In this document: piece by piece, positions 1-6,002 of the stretch | How the letters are laid out: each line of letters begins with the position of its first letter | How positions within the stretch are numbered: the stretch's first letter is position 1 | DNA from: Fidelibacterota bacterium TCS52 | Lineage (GTDB): Bacteria > Fidelibacterota > Fidelibacteria > Fidelibacterales > Fidelibacteraceae | DNA length: 7,286 nucleotides | Assembly (NCBI GenBank): GCA_001577215.1 | Contig: LSCC01000007.1 | Coordinates: 1-7,286 of the forward strand | Reading direction: 5' to 3' | The notes under the pieces: generated by a model | Database searches by the model: none | Told to the model about the DNA's origin: nothing | Seen by the model: only the letters and a program-made list of their open reading frames with translations | Made by a program: the position numbers and the translations under genes

Positions 1-87
1 AATAATTTTTTATTTTGAATAAAACAGCTTTGTAAATTCAACATTTCACTTAGTAAACAAGCAGCATCAAGTAGAGAATATCAAATT
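1..87. other. Short non-coding edge segment
   Basis: This AT-rich stretch lies downstream of the large minus-strand gene and reaches the left edge of the window. I see no convincing hairpin with a T tract, no ribosome-binding site and no supportable reading frame. The neighbouring gene on the left is outside the window, so its orientation is unknown. Confidence 0.4.
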
Positions 88-3039
88 TCAGACAGCAAAT
101 TTTAAAATAGCACCAATTCCTTTTCTGCCATCAACTTTTATTACAATTGGATCATTTAATTTTATATGTTTAACAAGATTTGAATTATTGATTTGTTTCT
201 GTTCTTTAAACCACTTTTTATCAAAATATCCATCATTATTATTTGGTGAAATAGTAAAATATGGAACATTCAGTGAAGTAATATTTTGGAAAAAATGATT
301 ACCAAATGATGGCTCAATATAATGCCCCAAAATTCCAACTTCAACAATACCTTTTACGAATGAAATATCATTCCATAAAACCGGAACTCCAAGTAGTGGA
401 TCAGAAGTTCCCCAACGTCCGGGGCCAATTAACAAATATTTCCTATCCGTGCTAAATTCATTATTGATCTTACTTATTTCATTTGCCAGTTCTATTGTTT
501 TCGAACTATCAAATTTTTCAGGATCAATAAAAAGAATATCCTTTACATTATTAATTACACCATTGCCAAGACAAATATTACTTTTTGCAATTAGATCCTC
601 TTTCTTATATGAATATTCATTAAAAGAGACAGTCTTGTCATAAGTAATTTGCGGTCTAACTTGTAAAATATAAAAATCATCTATAATTTTACTATTCATA
701 ACTGTATTTGATGCAAATTCCAATTCAACTTCACAACCCATTCCCTTATGAGTAATTTCGCTTAGATCTTTTAAAATATCAGCAAGAGGGAATGCTTTCC
801 ATTTTAAAATATTCGCAAAAGTTATCACCCTTTGCCCCTTCTCTTTCAAAGATTCCACGAATTTTTTATCATGTGGAGAATATGTACTTGCAACTAATTC
901 TAACACACCATCTTTTTCGGCTTGTGATAGAGGAAATTTTATTAAGTTATCACTTTCTTTCTTGGGAAATTTATTAAAATCATATTTAAGTGCATAAAAA
1001 TTATTTTGTGAATTTTTCAGTATTGATTTATTGTTATAAAACTGTGGAATAGTCTTTGGTTTAGCTGGACTAAATTTTAATGACCTTTCTCCTTCAACAA
1101 CTGTTTTTCCCAATCCTAAAGCTACTGTAGCCAGACCATTTTCTCTTTTTAACTTTTGCTGTGGATAATAGTTATAAGATTGCATCATACCTGAATAAGT
1201 CGGATAGAAACGATCATTATGCTTTTTACCAACTAATTCTTGAATAATAACAGCCATTTTCTCATCTTCCCATCTATGCCCGATCGACTTCATAAACGAC
1301 TTTGCTTTTTTTGAAAATATCGAAGCAAACACTAATTTTATTGTATTCAACAAATTATCTACTCTAACATTAAGATGATCATTATTATTTGAAAGCATAA
1401 ATGTTCTATATATTCCCGCAAATGGTTCTAAGAATGAATCTTCTAATAAACTTGATGAGCGAATTGCTAATGGTTTCTTATTGTTCTTAAGAAAAATTTT
1501 AATATCATTCTTAAAATCTCTATTAAATTTGGTTTTTAAAAATAATTTATCAACTTGTTCATCATTTTCCTTTTTCAATGCTTTTTTAAATAAATTATTA
1601 TCTTCCATAAATTTATCATAAATATCAGTAGCAACAACAGCAAAATTCGGAATATCTATATTTACATTAGGGTAGCGAGACTGAAAATCATAATCCTTTA
1701 AATAACTTACTAAAAAGCCCAATCCACGTCCCTTTCCACCGAGAGATCCATCACCAATTCTTACGTATTTATATTCCGGATCATACGAAATTGGATTAAA
1801 TATAATAAGTTTGTCTTTTGTTTGAAATTTTAATTGTTTTTCTATTAAATTATGTAATATTGATTTAATTTCATCAGGATTTTCAATGTCTTTGTAACTA
1901 ATTGGTTTTAGTAGATCAGCAAGATCAAAATAACCTCTTATTGCTAACCAATTGGAAAAATGATTGTTTCTAGCATGTTTTTTAATAGATTTAGGTGTCG
2001 TTTTATTTATTACATCTCTTAATTCTCTGAGTGAATTTACAACTATTTTCTTTCTGGATCCTACAGAATCAAATTTAAGTTTTCCAAATCCACAATGTTT
2101 TACAATAAAATGTTTCAATTCATATAAAAAATCAGGAGAATTTTTATCAATAAAAACTGCATTCAATTTTCTAAAATATCTTTTCTTTTTTTGTACCTCT
2201 TTTGATAACACGACCATTGGCGTTTGGAAAGATTTATTTCTAACCGTTTTCAAAAATTTAAGCCCTGCTTGGCTATCTAATTTATTTCCTTTAGGAAATC
2301 GAGTGTCTGAAATTATTGCTAAAACATTATTGCTAAAATCATTATAATACTCAATTGCTTCTTCGTAATTACTTGCTAATAAGATTTTTGGGCGTGAATA
2401 CATTCTCAATATTCTTCTATCATCTGTATATTCCAATTTAATTAAATCAAGTGTATATTGAATGAATATTTTGTAGATCATTGGTAAAAACAATGAATAA
2501 TAAAAAGGCGAATCTTCTACAATTATGATAGTTCTAACCATTCCTTTTTGAATATCTCTTTTTGAATTTTTATGGTCTTCCAAATGTTTAATGATAGCTG
2601 GAAATATTGCCGAATCTCCTGCCCAAAAAAATATTTTATCTATTCCAGTAAAATCACTTGTGTTTGTTTGAACCCATTTTAATTCTTTTTCATTCGCTGC
2701 TAATAAAACAACCGGAATATCTGGATATTTTTCTTTAACTATTTTTCCAAATTCAAAAGGATTAATATCCGAAATTCTCGCCATAGTGATTATCAGATCA
2801 AATCGTTTGTCCTTCATCTTCTTCAATGCATGTTCAGCAGTTGATACTCGCACTACTTTTGGCTTTGTTTCTAAATCTAATGCTTCATATTCAGATATTA
2901 TCATTTCAGCAAGACGTCCGTCTTCATATAATTTAAAAGCATCATAAAAACTTGATACAATTAATATTTCGTGCATCCTGCTCTGCATTAAATGTCTGTA
3001 AGATAAATTTTGATTAATTTTTAAAATTGGTTGTTTCAT
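88..3039 (-). CDS. Two-receiver PEP/pyruvate-binding (PPDK_N) domain protein, function unknown
   Basis: A 983-residue, probably cytoplasmic protein with no signal peptide or clear membrane segment. Residues about 22-155 look like a degenerate receiver: the fold pattern is there, but Met86 sits where the phosphoacceptor Asp is expected. Residues about 168-318 form a second receiver with the full set: Glu175/Asp176, Asp245 (IISDTRFP), Ser279 and Lys299. A helical linker (about 335-410) leads to a PPDK_N ATP-grasp region (about 429-800) with GGKG at 434-437, AIRSSS around Arg527, GLGKTVVEGE at 642-651, VELEF at 771-775 and ILQVRP at 791-796. Residues about 800-983 are unassigned and carry IGPGRWG (871-877). 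The phosphohistidine (TSHAA-type) and TIM-barrel modules of PEP synthase and PPDK are absent, so it should not be called ppsA or ppdK. The ATG at 3037-3039 has only a weak upstream GTGAG. Domain calls are firm for PPDK_N and the second receiver; function is unknown. Confidence 0.85.
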   Translation of the reverse strand: MKQPILKINQNLSYRHLMQSRMHEILIVSSFYDAFKLYEDGRLAEMIISEYEALDLETKPKVVRVSTAEHALKKMKDKRFDLIITMARISDINPFEFGKIVKEKYPDIPVVLLAANEKELKWVQTNTSDFTGIDKIFFWAGDSAIFPAIIKHLEDHKNSKRDIQKGMVRTIIIVEDSPFYYSLFLPMIYKIFIQYTLDLIKLEYTDDRRILRMYSRPKILLASNYEEAIEYYNDFSNNVLAIISDTRFPKGNKLDSQAGLKFLKTVRNKSFQTPMVVLSKEVQKKKRYFRKLNAVFIDKNSPDFLYELKHFIVKHCGFGKLKFDSVGSRKKIVVNSLRELRDVINKTTPKSIKKHARNNHFSNWLAIRGYFDLADLLKPISYKDIENPDEIKSILHNLIEKQLKFQTKDKLIIFNPISYDPEYKYVRIGDGSLGGKGRGLGFLVSYLKDYDFQSRYPNVNIDIPNFAVVATDIYDKFMEDNNLFKKALKKENDEQVDKLFLKTKFNRDFKNDIKIFLKNNKKPLAIRSSSLLEDSFLEPFAGIYRTFMLSNNNDHLNVRVDNLLNTIKLVFASIFSKKAKSFMKSIGHRWEDEKMAVIIQELVGKKHNDRFYPTYSGMMQSYNYYPQQKLKRENGLATVALGLGKTVVEGERSLKFSPAKPKTIPQFYNNKSILKNSQNNFYALKYDFNKFPKKESDNLIKFPLSQAEKDGVLELVASTYSPHDKKFVESLKEKGQRVITFANILKWKAFPLADILKDLSEITHKGMGCEVELEFASNTVMNSKIIDDFYILQVRPQITYDKTVSFNEYSYKKEDLIAKSNICLGNGVINNVKDILFIDPEKFDSSKTIELANEISKINNEFSTDRKYLLIGPGRWGTSDPLLGVPVLWNDISFVKGIVEVGILGHYIEPSFGNHFFQNITSLNVPYFTISPNNNDGYFDKKWFKEQKQINNSNLVKHIKLNDPIVIKVDGRKGIGAILKFAV

Positions 3040-3172
3040 TTTCTCACTTTTAATTGTTTTTAAAAAAGTATCACCATCTTTCTTTAATTTAATAAAAATA
3101 TATTAAAATTCACTTGGAAAATTAAAAAAAATTAATCATATTTAGTTTATAAAAAAGAATGGGATATGGTAT

Positions 3173-3201
3173 TTGAATTGATGGTCATTAATAATTATAA
3201 A
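3173..3201 (+). promoter_or_regulatory. Candidate sigma70-like promoter for gdhA
   Basis: TTGAAT at 3173-3178 and TATAAA at 3196-3201 are separated by 17 bp, the usual spacing. This would place transcription start near 3208 and give a leader of about 50 bases before the gdhA ATG. The sequence is so AT-rich that chance matches are likely. I see no clean Bacteroidota-type TAnnTTTG element. Confidence 0.3.
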
Positions 3202-3246
3202 AATTGAGTTTTAAAGATAATATTATTATTGATAACCTAAAAAAAA

Positions 3247-3253
3247 AGGAGAG
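3247..3253 (+). promoter_or_regulatory. Ribosome-binding site fixing the gdhA start
   Basis: AGGAGAG lies four bases before the ATG at 3258. It decides the start: an in-frame TTG at 3204 would add 18 residues, but it has no such site in front of it and the added residues are not family-like. Confidence 0.8.
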
Positions 3254-3257
3254 TAAA

Positions 3258-4595
3258 ATGACTAAAAATGTCGATGCTTTTATGGAAAATATAAAAGCAA
3301 AAAATCCAGGTCAGAAGGAATTTTTACAAGCTGTTGAAGAAGTTGTCGAATCACTAATGCCGGTTTTGGATAAAAATCCAAAATACAAACAAGCAAAAAT
3401 TTTAGAACGAATGGTTGAACCGGAGAGAGTAATTATGTTCCGTGTTCCTTGGGTTGATGATGACGACGAAATACAAGTCAATCGTGGTTTTAGAATTGAA
3501 TTTAACAGTGCAATTGGACCATATAAAGGTGGTTTACGATTTCATGCAAGTGTAAATTTAAGTATCTTGAAATTTTTAGGATTCGAACAAGTATTTAAAA
3601 ATTCACTAACAACATTGCCAATGGGTGGTGGAAAAGGTGGATCCGATTTTAATGCTCATGGCAAATCTGATAACGAAATAATGAGATTTTGTCAATCCTT
3701 TATGTCTGAATTATATCGTCATATTGGACCAAACACAGATGTTCCTGCCGGTGATATTGGCGTTGGCGGAAGAGAAATCGGATTTCTTTTTGGTCAATAT
3801 AAAAAATTAGTAAATAGATTTGAAGGAATTCTTACAGGTAAAGGAAGAAACTGGGGAGGTAGTTTAATACGCCCTGAAGCTACAGGATTTGGTACAGTTT
3901 ATTTTACAGAAGAAATGCTAAAAATAAAGAAAGAATCTCTAAAAGGAAAAGTAGTTGCATTATCAGGATTTGGAAATGTTGCTTGGGGAGCAGCTCAAAA
4001 GATAGATCAGCTTGGTGGAAAAGTTGTAACTCTTTCCGGACCAGATGGATACATTTATGATAAAGATGGAATTAATGGAGAAAAAATAGATTATATGCTT
4101 GAAATGCGCGCTTCAAATAATGATATAGTTAAAGATTATGCCGATAAATTTAATGTTCCTTTCTACAAAGGAAAAAGACCTTGGGAAGTTAAATGCGATA
4201 TAGCTATTCCATGTGCTACACAAAACGAACTTTTTGAAGAAGATGCAAAGCAATTAGTTGATAATGGATGTATTTGCATAACTGAAGGTGCTAATATGCC
4301 TTGTACTCCAGAAGCTGTTGAATTATTCCAAAATGCAAAAACCTTGTATGCTCCTGGTAAAGCTGCAAATGCTGGTGGTGTTGCCGTATCCGGTCTTGAA
4401 ATGAGCCAAAACTCTATGAGATTCAATTGGTCATCTGAAGAAGTTGATGAAAAACTTCACAAAATCATGAGAGATATTCATGAACAATGTGTGAAATATG
4501 GAACTAACGGAAATTATATTGATTATGTTAAAGGAGCAAACATTGCAGGATTTATTAAAGTTGCTGACGCAATGATAGATCAAGGTGTGGTATAA
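3258..4595 (+). CDS. gdhA: Glutamate dehydrogenase (hexameric, about 450-residue type)
   Basis: Interconverts L-glutamate with 2-oxoglutarate and ammonium using NAD(P)(H), in the cytoplasm. The 445-residue length fits the small hexameric family. The N-terminal catalytic domain has GPYKGGLRFH (Lys90), Lys114, the active-site signature LPMGGGKGG (Lys126) and PAGDIGVGGRE (Asp166). These match, shifted by one, the catalytic Lys89, Lys113, Lys125 and Asp165 of the Clostridium symbiosum enzyme as I recall it. The Rossmann domain has SGFGNVAWG (236-244) and then SGPDGYIYD (260-268). The C-terminal part has NAGGVAVSGLEMSQNS, with Ser378 near the glutamate site. The SGPDG stretch occurs in both NAD- and NADP-linked relatives, so the cofactor cannot be assigned from sequence. 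The gene converges on the lysine-degradation pair, whose transaminase makes glutamate; recycling it to 2-oxoglutarate is an inferred role. Confidence 0.96.
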   Translation: MTKNVDAFMENIKAKNPGQKEFLQAVEEVVESLMPVLDKNPKYKQAKILERMVEPERVIMFRVPWVDDDDEIQVNRGFRIEFNSAIGPYKGGLRFHASVNLSILKFLGFEQVFKNSLTTLPMGGGKGGSDFNAHGKSDNEIMRFCQSFMSELYRHIGPNTDVPAGDIGVGGREIGFLFGQYKKLVNRFEGILTGKGRNWGGSLIRPEATGFGTVYFTEEMLKIKKESLKGKVVALSGFGNVAWGAAQKIDQLGGKVVTLSGPDGYIYDKDGINGEKIDYMLEMRASNNDIVKDYADKFNVPFYKGKRPWEVKCDIAIPCATQNELFEEDAKQLVDNGCICITEGANMPCTPEAVELFQNAKTLYAPGKAANAGGVAVSGLEMSQNSMRFNWSSEEVDEKLHKIMRDIHEQCVKYGTNGNYIDYVKGANIAGFIKVADAMIDQGVV

Positions 4596-4623
4596 TTTCT
4601 AACTGAATAAAATTTGGCACTAT

Positions 4624-4658
4624 AAAAAAAGAGCGAAATATTAATTTCGCTCTTTTTT
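4624..4658. terminator. Bidirectional intrinsic terminator between gdhA and lat
   Basis: GAGCGAAAT at 4631-4639 pairs perfectly with ATTTCGCTC at 4644-4652 around the four-base loop ATTA. The stem is extended by an A tract (4624-4630) facing a T tract (4653-4658), for up to 15 bp. Read from either strand the hairpin ends in a run of T, so it can terminate both gdhA, which ends at 4595, and the lat transcript, whose coding part ends at 4678. Confidence 0.88.
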
Positions 4659-4677
4659 ATTCATTTAATATCTTTTA

Positions 4678-5979
4678 CTAAATAATTTTCAAAACTTTAC
4701 GAATAATATCAATACCATGTTTTATTTCTTCTTCGGTAATTATTAAATGTGGTCTAAATCTTATGGAATTATCTCCACAACCAAGAATGAGCAATTTATT
4801 TTCAGCAAGTTTATCTAGAACCTTATCTCTTGTTTCGCTATCAGGAAGATCAAAAGCACACATCAATCCTTTACCACGAGAATTTGAAATTAATTTTGGA
4901 AAATCCTTTTCAATATTTTGTAATTCTTTTAATAACAATTCGCCTTGTATTCTTGCATTTTCAACTAAATTTTCCTCCTTAATGATCTTTAAAATATAAG
5001 AAAATCTAACCATATCTATTAAATTTCCACCCCAAGTAGAATTTAAACGACTTGATTCATGAAAAACATTATCTTTAATATCATCTACTCTATCACTACT
5101 GATAATCCCACAAACTTGTGTCTTTTTACCAAAACAGAAAATATCCGGTTTTACATTATAATGTTCATGTGCCCAAAATTTTCCTGTTAAACCAGCACCA
5201 CTTTGCACTTCATCCATTATGAATAAAATTTCATTTCGATCACAAATTTTCCTTACTTCTTGTATAAATTCCTTACGAAAATGATTGTCTCCACCTTCAC
5301 CTTGAATCGGTTCAATAATTAATCCGGCAATTTCATTTTTATCTTTATTTATTGTATCATTTACTTCTTTTAACGCCTTATCTTCTAATTTTTTAACTCT
5401 ATTTAAATTTTCTTCATTAAGAGGAAATTTAATTTTTGGATTTGTAATTCTTGGCCAATCAAATTTAGGAAAATATTGTGTTTTTCGTGGATCAGAAGTG
5501 TTAGTTAATGAAAGTGTATAACCGGTTCTACCATGAAATGCTTGTTTAAAATGAATGATTTTTGAACCTTTTACTTTTAACCCTTTTTCAAAGTTTTTTC
5601 TAGTTTTCCAATCAAATGCTGTCTTTAATGCATTTTCAACAGCAAGTGCTCCACCAGAAACAAAGAACATATATTTAAAATGATCAGGTTTTGCAATTTT
5701 AGCAAATGTATCAACAAATTCTGCCATTTCTTCGGTATAAATATCAGAATTAGTTGGTTTTATAATTGCAATCCTACCTAACTCATCTTTTAATTTAAGA
5801 AGTTTAGAATGATTAAATCCAACTGAACCAGAAGCGAACATCGAAAAAAAATCTAAATATTCTTTCCCATCATTTTTATCTACAAACCATGAACCATGTG
5901 ATTTATCCAGATCAATAACTTGATCAAATCCATCTGCTAACATATTTGCAGCGATCATTTTTCTTACATTGTTACTCAT
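4678..5979 (-). CDS. lat: L-lysine 6-transaminase (lysine epsilon-aminotransferase)
   Basis: A PLP-dependent class III aminotransferase that moves the epsilon-amino group of L-lysine to 2-oxoglutarate, giving L-2-aminoadipate 6-semialdehyde and glutamate. At 433 residues it is close to the roughly 450 of Mycobacterium tuberculosis Lat and, as I recall that protein, shares long blocks with it: GGALAVENALK (109-119), FHGRTGYTLSLTNT (148-161), PKFDWPRI, EPIQGEGGD (223-231), DEVQSG, FGKKTQVCG (283-291) and RLNSTWGGN (311-319). Asp256 should contact the pyridine nitrogen and Lys285 should be the Schiff-base lysine. Arg151, Glu228, Gln259, Thr315 and Arg407 line up with the mycobacterial Arg170, Glu243, Gln274, Thr330 and Arg422, including the glutamate thought to switch between lysine and glutamate binding. 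These blocks separate it from ornithine or GABA aminotransferases. It lies 23 bp downstream of amaB, and both are probably on one transcript. Confidence 0.95.
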   Translation of the reverse strand: MSNNVRKMIAANMLADGFDQVIDLDKSHGSWFVDKNDGKEYLDFFSMFASGSVGFNHSKLLKLKDELGRIAIIKPTNSDIYTEEMAEFVDTFAKIAKPDHFKYMFFVSGGALAVENALKTAFDWKTRKNFEKGLKVKGSKIIHFKQAFHGRTGYTLSLTNTSDPRKTQYFPKFDWPRITNPKIKFPLNEENLNRVKKLEDKALKEVNDTINKDKNEIAGLIIEPIQGEGGDNHFRKEFIQEVRKICDRNEILFIMDEVQSGAGLTGKFWAHEHYNVKPDIFCFGKKTQVCGIISSDRVDDIKDNVFHESSRLNSTWGGNLIDMVRFSYILKIIKEENLVENARIQGELLLKELQNIEKDFPKLISNSRGKGLMCAFDLPDSETRDKVLDKLAENKLLILGCGDNSIRFRPHLIITEEEIKHGIDIIRKVLKII

Positions 5980-5982
5980 TAC

Positions 5983-5990
5983 ACCTCCTT
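5983..5990 (-). promoter_or_regulatory. Strong Shine-Dalgarno site of lat
   Basis: On the minus strand the bases read AAGGAGGT, an extended match to the 16S rRNA tail, three bases before the ATG at 5977-5979. It lies in the 23-bp gap after the amaB stop codon and supports the chosen start and efficient translation of lat from a shared transcript. Confidence 0.85.
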
Positions 5991-6002
5991 AATATTTTAA
6001 TA

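Larger units (their letters stand above)
3040..3257. promoter_or_regulatory. Divergent intergenic region between the PPDK_N gene and gdhA
   Basis: This 218-bp, very AT-rich gap separates two divergent start codons, so promoters for both genes should lie here. A plausible plus-strand promoter is listed separately. On the minus strand there are several TATAAA/TAATAT-like stretches, but none is paired with a convincing -35 element, so I assign no promoter for the large gene. I found no clear operator palindrome or riboswitch-like fold. Confidence 0.5.

Noticed and set aside
1964..2347. Plus-strand frame of 127 codons inside the receiver-PPDK_N gene
   Set aside because: It is antisense to a well-supported coding region and has no recognisable domain or ribosome-binding site. 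Its Leu/Phe-rich composition is what the antisense of an AT-rich, Lys-rich gene yields.
88..3039. Annotation as phosphoenolpyruvate synthase or pyruvate phosphate dikinase
   Set aside because: Only the N-terminal ATP-grasp region is present. No phosphohistidine motif of the TSHAA type and no PEP-binding barrel could be found in the 983 residues.
3040..3170. Minus-strand promoter for the receiver-PPDK_N gene
   Set aside because: Several TATAAA-like hexamers exist in this very AT-rich stretch, but none has a -35 partner at proper spacing, so a specific call would be guesswork.
3204..3257. In-frame upstream TTG start that would lengthen gdhA by 18 residues
   Set aside because: The ATG at 3258 has AGGAGAG at good spacing and gives catalytic residue numbering one off the clostridial enzyme. 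The extension is a low-complexity Asn/Ile/Lys stretch, and the TTG has no ribosome-binding site.
4163..4426. Minus-strand frame of 87 codons inside gdhA
   Set aside because: It is the antisense shadow of conserved gdhA sequence, with no independent support.
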